Positions 42,482 to 51,150 of a stretch of 64,000 nucleotides of DNA are shown here, piece after piece. The stretch spans positions 1 to 64,000 of the forward strand of contig NZ_BBWR01000017.1 in the NCBI RefSeq assembly GCF_001463905.1, written 5' to 3'. The notes beneath the pieces are model-generated. The model was not told the origin of the DNA. It saw nothing but the letters and a program-made list of their open reading frames with translations, and searched no databases. The DNA is from Aureimonas frigidaquae. Its GTDB lineage: Bacteria > Pseudomonadota > Alphaproteobacteria > Rhizobiales > Rhizobiaceae. The translations under genes were made by a program, and so were the position numbers. The stretch's first letter is position 1, and each line of letters opens with the position of its first letter.

Positions 42482-43036
42482 TCATTGCGGGTCGGGAAGC
42501 GGGATGGCGGTGCAGCGCAGGGTTTGCACGAAACTGTCCATCAGCGGCGCGAGGCTCGGCGATTCAACGAGGCCGCGCAGCAGCGCATAGCCTTCGGACG
42601 CATCGAAGGGCACGAAGATGGAGGCTCCTTCCTCGAACTCTCCGCCGATCCGCAGCGCCTCGAACTGCGCCTGTGTGCCGATGACGAGGTCCAGGCGGTC
42701 GTCCAGCGCGGCGCGCTGGTTGATGCTGTAGAGGTTGTCGCCCGCGCGGCTGAAGACGGAAGCGGACCAGAAGGCCGGCTGCGCGGCGGCCTCCACCCGG
42801 ATGGGGCCGTCCGTCAGGTCGAACCGGCAGGCGCTGACACGAAATGCCGGATCCATCAGCGCGAAGGCGCTCTGCGGCCCGGTGTCGATTGTGACGGTGA
42901 CCTCGGGTGGTGACAGGCGGGCAAGCTTGTTCCAGGCGCTGTCCTGCGCCACGGCCGGCATCAGGAAGATCACCGCGATATGGACGATGGCCGCGCCGAT
43001 CAGCCCGGTCGCCAGGGCCAGGATGAGCTTACCCAC
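42482..43036 (-). CDS. DUF1254-type exported/membrane-anchored protein
   Basis: 184 residues. A membrane/signal segment at 3-30 ('LILALATGLIGAAIVHIAVI') precedes a single soluble domain with 'AFALMDPAFRVSACRFDLT', 'PAFWSASVFSRAGDNLYSIN' and 'ASIFVPFDASEGYALLRGL', the pattern of DUF1254. It overlaps the DUF1214 gene by 8 bases, the usual pair. Function unknown; the pair lies directly behind a peptidoglycan synthase, so an envelope role is possible. Confidence 0.8.
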   Translation of the reverse strand: MGKLILALATGLIGAAIVHIAVIFLMPAVAQDSAWNKLARLSPPEVTVTIDTGPQSAFALMDPAFRVSACRFDLTDGPIRVEAAAQPAFWSASVFSRAGDNLYSINQRAALDDRLDLVIGTQAQFEALRIGGEFEEGASIFVPFDASEGYALLRGLVESPSLAPLMDSFVQTLRCTAIPLPDPQ

Positions 43037-43622
43037 GGCAGGACACTCTTTCGATGGACGGAAGCGTCAGCCCGCCGACGCCCGCCGAACTGCTGGCCGG
43101 CGTATCGTAGAGCGTCAGCGACAGGACGAAGCTGCCCTCGGCCGGGAGGGCCAGCCAGTTGCCGGGTTGCGCGCCGGCGCTCGCGATGATCGGCGCGGCG
43201 TTGGCATCGTCCCGCATGAGCCGCGACGAGATGAGGGTGCCCGGCCGGTCGGAGCCTGCGGCAAAGGCGGGGCGGCCGTCCGGGCGGAAGGTCGTCAGCG
43301 TGTAGAGGCGTGCGATGGGAAGCTGCCCCTCGATCCGATAGGTGCAATCGGCCCGCAGCGGGCGATAGGCGGAATCGGTCCCGGCCCGGAAGGCGACGCC
43401 TTCGCCGAGGCCGAGGATGAGGTTGCCTTCGCGCGCGGTGCGGGCGCGCGAATAGGGATCGGCGGTGGGCGAGCCGGCCAGGCGGTCGGCGTGCCAGGGG
43501 CCGGAGGTCAGGAATCCGGACCCCTCGAAGCGGGACAGGAGGTGGTCGACCGACCAGGCGCCCCCGCCGAAGGCGATTGCGAGCGCAAGAAGCATCAATG
43601 CCACGAGCTTTGGACCTGCCAT
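43029..43622 (-). CDS. DUF1214 domain protein
   Basis: 197 residues. Signal/anchor 'LVALMLLALAIAFGGGAWSV' followed by 'GPWHADRLAGSPTADPYSRA', 'YRIEGQLPIARLYTLTTF' and 'GNWLALPAEGSFVLSLTLYD', the DUF1214 core. ATG 43622 lies 4 bases after the stop of the penicillin-binding protein gene, so translation is probably coupled; the ATG at 43700 would start inside that gene and is rejected. Second gene of a three-gene envelope operon. Confidence 0.85.
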   Translation of the reverse strand: MAGPKLVALMLLALAIAFGGGAWSVDHLLSRFEGSGFLTSGPWHADRLAGSPTADPYSRARTAREGNLILGLGEGVAFRAGTDSAYRPLRADCTYRIEGQLPIARLYTLTTFRPDGRPAFAAGSDRPGTLISSRLMRDDANAAPIIASAGAQPGNWLALPAEGSFVLSLTLYDTPASSSAGVGGLTLPSIERVSCRG

Positions 43623-43626
43623 GCCG

Positions 43627-45798
43627 TCAGCGCGTTTCGGCCGTGGGGGCGGTCGCGTCCTGCGCCGCGGCGAGACGGTCAGGCGACAGGGGTGCGGCAT
43701 CGCGCATCATGCGCGCCAGCCGCGCGAGGAGACGCTGGGTTTGCGCATTGATGGTGGGTGGGCGGCTGATCGCCGGCGCGCCATCCGGGCCGTTTGCCGC
43801 CACGGGGACGCTTCCCGGTGCGGGCAGGGGATCCTCTATGAAGGGGATCGGCCGCAGATCGATGCCCTGATGCGCCGCTTCCATGAAACGCTGCCAGGTC
43901 ATGGCCGGGAGCGATCCGCCGGTCAGCTTGTCGGTCGGCTTGAAGCTGTCGTTGCCATACCAGACGGCCGCCGTGAAGTTGCCCGTGTAGCCGACGAACC
44001 AGGCATCGCGGTAGCCCTGCGTCGTTCCTGTCTTGCCGGCGGCGCGCGTCATGGACAGCGCGGCCCGGCGCGCGGTGCCGCGCTCCGGAATCTGGACGAG
44101 CATCTCGTTCATGCTGCGGGCCGCATCCTCCGACAGGATGCGTTTGCGGGGCGGCAGGTCCCGCTCGGCGTTCCAGACGACCTTGCCGTTGCCGTCGATC
44201 AGTTCGAGAATCGCATGGCGGTGCGAGTCCATGCCGCCGGCCGGGAAGACGGCGTAGCCTGTCGCCTGGTCGAGGACGGTCACCTCATTGGTGCCGAGAG
44301 CGATGGTCTTGTCACCGCGCAGGGGCGTTGCCACCCCCATCTGCGCCGCCAGCCTGGCGACATTGCCCGATCCGACCCGCTGGCTGAGCTTCACTGCCAC
44401 GGTGTTGATGGACCGCGCCAGGGCCGTTTCCACGCTCATGCGGCCGGAGAAGCTGTTGCCGTAATTTTGCGGCGACCAATTGCCAACGCGCACCGGGCCA
44501 TCGACGACCATGTCCTTGGGCGTCATGCCGTCTTCCATGGCCGCGGCGTAAATATAGGGCTTGAAGGAGGAGCCCGGCTGGCGCAGCGCCCGCGTGGCGC
44601 GATTGAACTGCGACACGCCGTAATCGCACCCGCCGACCAGAGCGCGGATGCCGCCTTCATCGTCCAGGACGACCATCGCGCTTTCTTCCACGCCGTAGGT
44701 CTTGCCGAACTGGCGCAGATGGTAGTCGATGGATTCATCCGCCAGCTTCTGCAGCCCCATGTCGATCGTGGCCCGGGCCGTGAGGTTGCGCACCTTCAAC
44801 GCTCCGGCGATCCTGCGGACCTCGTCATAGGCGAAATCCAGGAAGTAGTCCGGCGCGACGGTGGTGGACCGGTCCACGGCCGTGGCCGGGCGCCGCCGCG
44901 CGGCCACGACCTGACCTTCCGACATGAAGCCCGAATCCACCATGGCGGACAGGACGACATTGGCGCGGGCCCGCGCCGCCGGAAGGTTGATGTGCGGTGC
45001 GTAGGCGGCCGGTGCCTTGAACAGGCCGGCCAGCATGGCCGCCTCCGGCAGGCTCACGTCACGTATGTCCTTGCCGAAATAGAACTGCGCCGCCGCCGCG
45101 GCCCCGAAGCTGCCGCCGCCCATATAGGCGCGGTCGAGATACATGGACAGGATCTCGTTCTTGGAGAAGTGCGTTTCCAGCCAAAGCGCGATGAAGGCTT
45201 CGTTGATCTTGCGGTCGATCGACCGCTCGTTGGTCAGGAAGATGTTCTTGGCAAGCTGCTGCGTGAGCGTCGATCCGCCCTGGACGACGCCGCCGGCGCG
45301 CGCATTCTCGCTCATGGCGCGGGCAAGGCCGACGAAGTCGATGCCCCAATGCTCGAAGAAGCGACGATCCTCCGTGGCCAGGACGGCTTTGAGGAAATGG
45401 TCCGGCATCTGATCGATCGGCACCGCATCGGCCCGCAACTGCCCGCGCCGGCCGATCTCGTTGCCGTGCCGGTCCAGGAAGGCCACCGAATATTCGGCCT
45501 CCACCGGAAGGCCGCCGGCCGTCAGCCGCATGGCAGGCTGCGCCAGGGCCAGAAGCACCACCAGGCCCGCCAGGCCAAGCGTGAGCCCTTCGCAGGACAG
45601 TTCCACCATGACGCGGTTGAAGCCCCGCGCCCGGAAGCGGCGCGAAAGGATGGTCAGGCTTTCCCAAAACGCGGAAAAGCCGTGAAAAACGCGCCACAAG
45701 CTGCTATCCAGCCAGGCATCCAGCTCGATGAGTGGCGTTGGCCCACGCCGCTTGCGGCGTTTGGGTGGGATCTGTTCCTGCACGCTTCTCACCACCAC
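43627..45798 (-). CDS. Class A penicillin-binding protein (bifunctional peptidoglycan synthase, PBP1a type)
   Basis: About 723 residues. Basic cytoplasmic tail, one membrane helix ('GLTLGLAGLVVLLALAQPAM'), then the GT51 transglycosylase with 'ATEDRRFFEHWGIDFVGLAR' (catalytic Glu) and 'QGGSTLTQQLAKNIFL'. The transpeptidase has S-x-x-K as 'SSFKPYIY', S-x-N as 'ARSINTVAV' and K-T-G as 'AAGKTGTTQGY'. All catalytic motifs are intact. It polymerises and cross-links murein in the periplasm. The start is unclear: no Shine-Dalgarno is seen before GTG codons at 45798/45795/45792 or 45831. First gene of the operon with DUF1214 and DUF1254. Confidence 0.93.
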   Translation of the reverse strand: MVVRSVQEQIPPKRRKRRGPTPLIELDAWLDSSLWRVFHGFSAFWESLTILSRRFRARGFNRVMVELSCEGLTLGLAGLVVLLALAQPAMRLTAGGLPVEAEYSVAFLDRHGNEIGRRGQLRADAVPIDQMPDHFLKAVLATEDRRFFEHWGIDFVGLARAMSENARAGGVVQGGSTLTQQLAKNIFLTNERSIDRKINEAFIALWLETHFSKNEILSMYLDRAYMGGGSFGAAAAAQFYFGKDIRDVSLPEAAMLAGLFKAPAAYAPHINLPAARARANVVLSAMVDSGFMSEGQVVAARRRPATAVDRSTTVAPDYFLDFAYDEVRRIAGALKVRNLTARATIDMGLQKLADESIDYHLRQFGKTYGVEESAMVVLDDEGGIRALVGGCDYGVSQFNRATRALRQPGSSFKPYIYAAAMEDGMTPKDMVVDGPVRVGNWSPQNYGNSFSGRMSVETALARSINTVAVKLSQRVGSGNVARLAAQMGVATPLRGDKTIALGTNEVTVLDQATGYAVFPAGGMDSHRHAILELIDGNGKVVWNAERDLPPRKRILSEDAARSMNEMLVQIPERGTARRAALSMTRAAGKTGTTQGYRDAWFVGYTGNFTAAVWYGNDSFKPTDKLTGGSLPAMTWQRFMEAAHQGIDLRPIPFIEDPLPAPGSVPVAANGPDGAPAISRPPTINAQTQRLLARLARMMRDAAPLSPDRLAAAQDATAPTAETR

Positions 45799-45859
45799 AT
45801 TACAAAGGGGCGTACGGAGCGGAGCCGTCACCCGGTCACGGCGCCCTTTATAACTCTAG

Positions 45860-46408
45860 GTGAGCAAATTGACGGTAAACAACAAGCCGCGCCGGCAAGA
45901 TTCCGCATTGAATCCGCCGCTGCGTGATTTCGGCAACAGCGGCTTCTGGCGCGGCCGGGCGCTGGAGGATTTTACCCATGCCGAATGGGAGTCGCTCTGC
46001 GACGGATGCGGTCGCTGCTGCCTGAACAAGCTGGAAGATTGGGACACCGGCGAGATCGCATGGACGGATGTCGCCTGCCGGCTCCTGGATTGCGATACAT
46101 GCGGCTGCTCCGACTATCCCAACCGGCTCGCCACCGTTCCGGACTGCCTGCCGCTGACGCCCGAAAGCGTGCGCAGCATCGGCTGGCTGCCGCCGACATG
46201 CGCCTACCGGCTCGTGGCGGAAGGGCAGGATCTGTACTGGTGGCATCACCTCCTGTCCGGTGACCGAGACACTGTCCACGCTGCCGGAATCTCGGTGCGT
46301 GGCCGCGTGGTCAGCGAAATCGGCGTCGAGCTGGATGATTATGAAGACCATCTCGCATCCTGGCCGGGCGAAAATCCTATGAAAGAAAAGACGTCATCGT
46401 TGAAATGA
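45860..46408 (+). CDS. YcgN-type cysteine-cluster protein (UPF0260)
   Basis: 182 residues. '[20 protein letters not shown]' is followed by the cysteine-rich '[12 protein letters not shown]', '[16 protein letters not shown]' and '[11 protein letters not shown]', then 'WLPPTCAYR'. This is the YkgJ/YcgN family signature, thought to bind zinc or iron. Cytoplasmic, function unknown. GTG start at 45860 without a clear ribosome-binding site, divergent from the penicillin-binding protein gene (61 bp), which also lacks one; both may be leaderless. Confidence 0.9.
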   Translation: MSKLTVNNKPRRQDSALNPPLRDFGNSGFWRGRALEDFTHAEWESLCDGCGRCCLNKLEDWDTGEIAWTDVACRLLDCDTCGCSDYPNRLATVPDCLPLTPESVRSIGWLPPTCAYRLVAEGQDLYWWHHLLSGDRDTVHAAGISVRGRVVSEIGVELDDYEDHLASWPGENPMKEKTSSLK

Positions 46409-46500
46409 CTGTTGACAGCGCTGCGGTCAAAGGTTAGGTATTGGCTACGGTCGGATTTCTGTGAGGGTTTGAACCCCGGTTTCTGACGATGGATGCGATG

Positions 46501-46529
46501 GGCTGGCACCTGCGGTGGCGGCCCTTTTT
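46501..46529 (+). terminator. Hairpin plus T run between ycgN-type gene and prophage remnant
   Basis: GGCTGGCACC (46501-46510), loop TGC, GGTGGCGGCC (46514-46523) gives a 10-bp stem with one mismatch and one G-U pair, followed by CTTTTT. A TTGACA at 46412-46417 with a poor -10 (TAGGTA) after 17 bases precedes it, so this could end either the ycgN-type transcript or a ~85-nt RNA. Confidence 0.6.
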
Positions 46530-46571
46530 CGTTTGCGCATCCCACTATCTCAACCACGATCTGGAGCGGGC

Positions 46572-46898
46572 ATGGCGCGACTGAAGGGAACCGGCGCACG
46601 GCGGAGCCGCGCGCGGACGACCTACTCTGTACAGACGGGGCCGTTGGCGGAACTGGCGCGCGACCACGCGCAGGATGCGCTGGCGGCGTTGGTCGAGATC
46701 GCCCGCGAAGGCGGCAGCGAAGCGGCCCGCATATCGGCTGCCAATGCCATTCTGGACCGGGCCTACGGCAAGCCATCCACGGCCACACCGGACGAGGCGC
46801 GGTCCGGAGAGGTCCAAGCGGCGCCCCTCGATCTGAGCGATGCCGAGTTGCAGCGCATCGCACGGGCTGGCGTGCCGGACGACGATGCGGCCGCATGA
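46572..46898 (+). CDS. Phage small-terminase-like protein
   Basis: 108 residues. Basic N terminus ('MARLKGTGARRSRARTTYSV'), then 'LAELARDHAQDALAALVEIA' and 'AARISAANAILDRAYGKPS', the helical repeat seen in small proteins encoded just before large terminases in alphaproteobacterial prophages. GGAG is 6 bases before the ATG, and the stop overlaps the terminase start (ATGA). Role in DNA recognition for packaging is inferred from position. Confidence 0.7.
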   Translation: MARLKGTGARRSRARTTYSVQTGPLAELARDHAQDALAALVEIAREGGSEAARISAANAILDRAYGKPSTATPDEARSGEVQAAPLDLSDAELQRIARAGVPDDDAAA

Positions 46899-49033
46899 GC
46901 GCGGCGTCGTTGCCGCTCGGCACCGCGGCGATGGAACTCCTGCGCCGGCGCGCCGCGCGCAAGGGGCTCCTGGGCTTTTCTCAGGCGGTCGACATTCCCG
47001 GCCGCCCGGTGGAGGACGGTGCCGATTGCGAGCGGTTCGTTGCGGTCGAAACAGGCATCGCGCAGCATCATCGGCTGCTGATGGCCGAGCTTCAGGCCTG
47101 CATCGATCGGCCGGGCGGCCGGCTGATGGTCTTCATGCCGCCCGGCAGTGCCAAGAGCACCTATGCCAGCGTGCTGACACCGGCCTGGGCCATGGGGCGC
47201 CAGCCGGGCTTTCGCGTCATCTGCGCCAGCTATGCCAGCGAGCTGGCGCGCAAGCTGGGGCGGCGCTGCCGCTCCATCGTCAAGCAGAAGGGCTACGGCC
47301 CGATCTTCGGTGCGCGTCTTTCCGCGGAAAGTTCGGCGGCCGACGAATGGGCCCTGTCCAATGGCGCGGAATACATGTCCGGCGGAATCCTGTCCGGGAT
47401 CACGGGGAACCGGGCGGACCTCGTGATCATCGACGATCCGGTCAAGGGCCGCGAGGCGGCCGAAAGCCCGGTTATCCGCCGCAAGACGCTGGATGCCTAC
47501 CAGGACGACCTGATGACCCGCCTGCTTCCCGGCGGTTCGGTGATCCTGGTCCAGACCCGCTGGCACGAGGACGACCTGGCCGGCGCCATCCTGCCGCAAG
47601 GCTATGCCGGAGAGAGCGGGGCGATTGCCTGCCGCGACGGACAGACGTGGCAGGTCATCTGCCTGCAGGCCAAGGCGGAGCGGGACGATGATCCGCTCGG
47701 CCGGAGCCGGGGCGCGTATCTGTGGCCCGAATGGTTCGGACCCGATCATTGGGCGCAGTTCGAGCGCAACCCGCGGAGCTGGGCCAGCCTGTTCCAGCAG
47801 CGCCCCGCACCGGACGAAGGCGATATCTTCCGGCGGCCGTGGATCCGCACCTACGAGACCCTGCCGCAAGGCTGCCGCTTCTATGGCGGTTCGGACTATG
47901 CCGTCTCGGACGGGGGCGACTTCACCGTCCATGCCGTCGTGGCGATGGACCGGGAGGGGCAGCTCTTCATCCACGATCTCTGGCGGGGCCAGGGCGAGGC
48001 CGATGGCTGGATCGAGCCGCTGCTCGATCTGGTCGCTGAGTACGATCCCAGCGCCTGGGCCGAGGAGTCCGGCCAGATCCATCGCAGCATCGGCCCGTTC
48101 CTGCGCCGCCGGATGGCGGAGCGGCGCATCTTCTTCAACCGGGTGCAGGAAGCATCGACGACGGACAAGGTGGCAAGGGCCCGGTCGTTGCAGGGACAGA
48201 TGGCCTCCGGCCGGGTCTTCTTTCGGGCCGGCGCCCCCTGGCTCGCGGACCTCGTCTCCGAGCTCCTGGCGTTCCCCCGAGGGCGATATGACGACCAGGT
48301 CGATGCCTTGACCAAGGTCACGCAAATGCTGGACCGGATGACCGGCATATCGGACGTTCTGCGCGGCGCTTCGTCCGGCGCGGAGACGGCCACGGCGCAG
48401 CGGATCAAGGGCAATTTCGGGACGCTGCGGATCGACGAGCGGCGGCGGGCACTGGATGCCGCGATCCGCGAGACGATCCGGATCGCGGCGGAGATCATGG
48501 CATCGCATTTTTCCGTGCGCACCTTGTCGATCATGAGCGGCCGGCCGATCCCGCCACAGGTGGAACGCTTCCTGCGGGAAGATGGGGCGGACCGACAGCC
48601 GGACATACCTCATCGTGAACGCGTCCGCCTCCACGCCGGCGCTCGCTGCGCGCGTCAACAACACTGGCACCAGCGGCTACATCGAGGTGGCCGGCGTGGA
48701 CGGCACGGGAATGACGCATGCGTGCCGTGCGGCCGCGGCAAGCTTCACGCTGCGACAGCGCGGTCTACCCCGCGTGACCGTGCCCCAGATGGTCCAGTCC
48801 TCGCGGCGTCCGCCGACGCGGCTTCTCGCCGGCCAGCCCGCCGCCGGCTCGGCCTATTCCACGGTGCGGATGGCGGCGGCCTATTTCGGGGCCGCTCTGA
48901 GCGATGCGCAGGAACTGGCGATGAACGCAGCTTTGGGCGGCTACCTCAATGCGGTGGGCGCGCATTGAGGGCGCTGTCGCGGGAGTTCCCCACAATCGTC
49001 CTGACGTATCGGAATGGAGGGATACAAGCTTGA
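46895..49033 (+). pseudogene. Large terminase fused in frame to portal-protein fragment, then out-of-frame tail
   Basis: The frame stays open for 712 codons but is a composite. Residues 1 to about 475 are a large terminase: Walker A-like 'MPPGSAKSTYAS', 'ASYASELARKLGR', Walker B 'DLVIIDDPVKGREA', and nuclease-domain 'GGSDYAVSDGGDF' and 'GRYDDQVDALT'. From about residue 476 the sequence switches to the C-terminal region of a portal protein ('MTGISDVLRGASSGAETATA', 'IRIAAEIMASHF'). After about 48590 the frame is nonsense while the real coding continues in another frame. Deletions have joined pieces of the head module; the packaging motor is probably non-functional. Confidence 0.8.
48582..48968 (+). 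pseudogene. C-terminal stub of a phage tail/receptor protein
   Basis: 128 residues in a frame different from the terminase-portal chimera. 'YLIVNASASTPALAARVNNT' and 'YFGAALSDAQELAMNAALGG' followed by 'YLNAVGAH' are typical of the extreme C terminus of large phage or surface proteins in this order. The ATG at 48582 lies at the deletion joint and is probably fortuitous. The N-terminal bulk of the protein is missing. Confidence 0.6.
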
Positions 49034-49569
49034 GAACCAGCCTTGAAGGACTGGCGGATATTGCCGGTCACGAGGGAATCGTCACATCCCGCTACAGAGA
49101 CTGCGTCGGTGTCTGGACGATCGGCATCGGCCATACGGCGGCGGCGGGGCCGCCGGACCCGGAGCACCTGTCCGCGCCCGTTCCGCTGGACGACCTCGTC
49201 GCGCTGTTCCACCGCGACATCGCGCGCTACGAAGCCGAGGTGACGGCCGCCTTGAAGCGGCGGGTGAGCCAGACCCAGTTCGACGCATTGGTCAGCTTCC
49301 ACTTCAATACCGGGGCCATCGCCCGGGCCGGGCTGACGCACGCCATCAACAAGGGCCAGTTCGAACGTGCCGCGGCACTGTTTCTCGCCTGGCGGCGACC
49401 GCCGGCCATTCTGCCCCGGCGAAGGCTGGAAAAACGGCTGTTTGCGCAGGGCATCTACGGCCATGGCGGATCGGCGCGCGTCTATACCGCGAATGCAGCC
49501 GGCGCGGTCGATTGGGGCCGCGGCCGCCTTTGCGACCTGCGCCCCATCCTCGCCCGCATCGGCCACTGA
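49030..49569 (+). CDS. Phage endolysin, glycoside hydrolase family 24 lysozyme
   Basis: 179 residues from a TTG start with GGAGGG about 8 bases upstream. 'IAGHEGIVTSRYRDCVGVWT' and 'IGIGHTAA' contain the T4-lysozyme-like E/D/T triad: Glu in 'HEG', Asp in 'YRD', Thr in 'GVWT'. 'TQTQFDALVSFHFNTGA'-type helix and the C-terminal 'RRRLEKRLFAQGIY' complete the family. It cleaves murein for lysis. There is no signal peptide, so release would need the holin-like partner. It looks intact. Confidence 0.93.
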   Translation: MRTSLEGLADIAGHEGIVTSRYRDCVGVWTIGIGHTAAAGPPDPEHLSAPVPLDDLVALFHRDIARYEAEVTAALKRRVSQTQFDALVSFHFNTGAIARAGLTHAINKGQFERAAALFLAWRRPPAILPRRRLEKRLFAQGIYGHGGSARVYTANAAGAVDWGRGRLCDLRPILARIGH

Positions 49570-49599
49570 CGAGACAGCCTGAGAACAAGGAAATACGAC

Positions 49600-49941
49600 A
49601 TGCAGAACCATCCCATGCGGCAGGCGGTAGCGAGCGTTTTGAGCCAGGCCGGAGCCGATCCGAACCATTCCCTGGCCGAGCGTGACGTCCCCCGCCTCAT
49701 TGATGCCGTCGCCGACAGTCTTCTGCCCGGCGTCCAGCACCTTGCGAACAAGGAGCCTTGGTATGCGTCCCGCGTGACATGGGGGGCGATCATTTCCGGC
49801 CTGGCGCCGCTGCTCGGGCTCGGGGCGGGGTGGCTCGACGCCGAACTCGGCGCGACGGCGCTCGCCTCGGCGGGCGCTGCCATCGGCGCAGGGCTGACCC
49901 TGTATGGACGCTGGCGCGCCCAGCGCCCGATCGGGCGATGA
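49600..49941 (+). CDS. Putative phage holin-like membrane protein
   Basis: 113 residues with two hydrophobic helices in the C-terminal half ('WGAIISGLAPLLGLGAGWL', 'GATALASAGAAIGAGLTLYG') and a basic end ('RWRAQRPIGR'). Placement straight after the endolysin and overlap (ATGA) with another small membrane protein form a lysis cassette. AAGGAA precedes the ATG at 8 bases. Function by position only. Confidence 0.7.
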   Translation: MQNHPMRQAVASVLSQAGADPNHSLAERDVPRLIDAVADSLLPGVQHLANKEPWYASRVTWGAIISGLAPLLGLGAGWLDAELGATALASAGAAIGAGLTLYGRWRAQRPIGR

Positions 49942-50195
49942 GCATGAGCGAGGATGCCCGCCCGGGCGTCGAGCTTGCCGAGCTCGATCCCGAGACCCAG
50001 GCCTTCCTGATGCGGCTGCGGCGCGAGGACGTCATTCTTCTGCAAGCGGGGATCGACCTTGTCCGCTCGGCCATGACGATCGGCCGCTTCTCCCGATGGT
50101 TGATCATCAGCCTTGTGGGGGCGGTGCTCGGCGGCGTCATGCTGGGCGAGGCGCTGATGAAGATCCTGGCCTGGTTCCGCAGCGCAGCACGCTGA
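49938..50195 (+). CDS. Small phage membrane protein of the lysis cassette
   Basis: 85 residues: an acidic N-terminal half with 'ELDPETQAFLMRLRREDVIL' and one membrane helix ('WLIISLVGAVLGGVMLGEAL') before a short amphipathic end. It overlaps the holin-like gene by 4 bases. It could be a second holin, antiholin or spanin-like factor; no diagnostic motif. Confidence 0.65.
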   Translation: MSMSEDARPGVELAELDPETQAFLMRLRREDVILLQAGIDLVRSAMTIGRFSRWLIISLVGAVLGGVMLGEALMKILAWFRSAAR

Positions 50196-50212
50196 CGCTT
50201 AAAAGTATCAAA

Positions 50213-50238
50213 AAACATCATTGATATTATAGATGTTT
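50213..50238. repeat. AT-rich inverted repeat inside the prophage remnant
   Basis: AAACATC (50213-50219) and GATGTTT (50232-50238) flank 12 bases in the only AT-rich patch of this region. It could be a phage-repressor operator or a weak hairpin; no T run follows. Confidence 0.45.
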
Positions 50239-50274
50239 GGTCGCAGAGTCGTCGTGTTGGGATGAGGGTGAGTT

Positions 50275-50613
50275 ATGAGCGTAACCATCGGGGATGAGGT
50301 CGAGCGATGCGATGACGGCGAGCCGGGCGGCAGCGCCCGGCGCGAGCGTCCGGACGGGCTCGGGCGCTTCGTTCCCGCCCGGGCGGCCGGCGTGCCGTGG
50401 TTCCTGCAGACGCCCTGGTTCGTGTTCCTGCGCGCGGACGAAGCGCGTGCCGAGGCCGTGCCACGCTGCCAGCTCGATGACAGGACGATCGCCGATGCCA
50501 TGGGCGATTGCGGCGCCATCACCGCCCTGCCGCAACCCGGCAGCATGGCCGCAGGACGGCGCTTCTCCGGCGGTGATCCATCCGATCCCGCCAACTGGCC
50601 TTTTCTGGGGTGA
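50275..50613 (+). CDS. Hypothetical prophage-region protein, 112 residues
   Basis: Not recognised. Acidic/arginine-mixed N terminus, then 'RAAGVPWFLQTPWFVFLRAD' (tryptophan-rich, probably a core strand pair), 'CQLDDRTIADAMGDCGAITA' and a Gly/Pro-rich end. Two Cys. Purine-rich TGAGGGTGAG precedes the ATG. It follows the AT-rich inverted repeat at 37 bases and lies between phage genes, so a phage origin is likely. Confidence 0.5.
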   Translation: MSVTIGDEVERCDDGEPGGSARRERPDGLGRFVPARAAGVPWFLQTPWFVFLRADEARAEAVPRCQLDDRTIADAMGDCGAITALPQPGSMAAGRRFSGGDPSDPANWPFLG

Positions 50614-50712
50614 ACCATGCCGATACCGCGCGGCATTCCGCTCTCGGCATGGTGAACAAAGACTTAACAGGAATGGTAGACATACGACGCAAGTCACGGC
50701 ACATTAAGGCAT

Positions 50713-51150
50713 ATGAATATGCGTGATGACCGAGGTGCAGTCATGGCAGAAGACCGCGGCAACTTCGAAACGGCAATTGCCTCCGCCCTATCCGCGGATG
50801 CCCGGGCCGCTCTGCTCGTCAATGGGCGGCGCTTCGCGCGTGACCGTGTGCCCGGCGATGCACCGCGGCTGACGCTGGGCCACACCCAGGTGGTGGATTG
50901 GGCGCGCGGCAGCGCCGACGGTTCGGAACATGTCCTGACATTGCATGTGCACGGTGCCGGCGGCAGCAAGGCAGCGACCTTCGAGGTCATGGACCGCGTT
51001 TCGGCCCTTCTGGACGATGCGTTGCTGCCCTTCGACAATGGCAACCTCCTGCGGCTGAAGCTGCAATTCGCCAAGGCGCGCCAGGAGCCGGACGCAACCG
51101 ATTATCACGGCATACTCCGCTTTTCTGCAACGCGGCAGCCGCTCGCCTGA
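50713..51150 (+). CDS. DUF3168 phage tail-completion-type protein
   Basis: 145 residues from ATG 50713; ATG 50719 or ATG 50743 (with GAGG at 7 bases) are possible starts. 'FETAIASALSADARAALLVN', 'HVLTLHVHGAGGSKAATFEV', 'DRVSALLDDALLPFDNGNLL' and 'DYHGILRFSA' give the DUF3168 pattern of HK97-type phages and gene transfer agents, where it joins head and tail. It stands alone behind the lysis genes instead of between head and tail genes, another sign of rearrangement. Confidence 0.78.
   Translation: MNMRDDRGAVMAEDRGNFETAIASALSADARAALLVNGRRFARDRVPGDAPRLTLGHTQVVDWARGSADGSEHVLTLHVHGAGGSKAATFEVMDRVSALLDDALLPFDNGNLLRLKLQFAKARQEPDATDYHGILRFSATRQPLA

Larger units (their letters stand above)
46572..51150 (+). 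mobile_element. Decayed prophage remnant
   Basis: Consecutive plus-strand phage genes: small-terminase-like protein, a large-terminase/portal chimera, a stub of a tail protein, GH24 endolysin, two small holin-like membrane proteins, an unknown, and a DUF3168 head-tail protein. Capsid, protease, tape-measure, integrase and repressor genes are absent. Boundaries are approximate: genes on both sides are ordinary chromosomal ones, and no flanking direct repeats were found by eye. Confidence 0.8.

Noticed and set aside
43465-45927. 820-aa plus-strand frame opposite the penicillin-binding protein
   Set aside because: Antisense shadow; the minus strand contains intact transglycosylase and transpeptidase motifs.
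46455-46490. T-arm-like GGGTTTGAACCCC suggesting a tRNA remnant at the prophage border
   Set aside because: Stem pairs poorly and no acceptor, D or anticodon arm can be drawn. Too short to call an attachment site.
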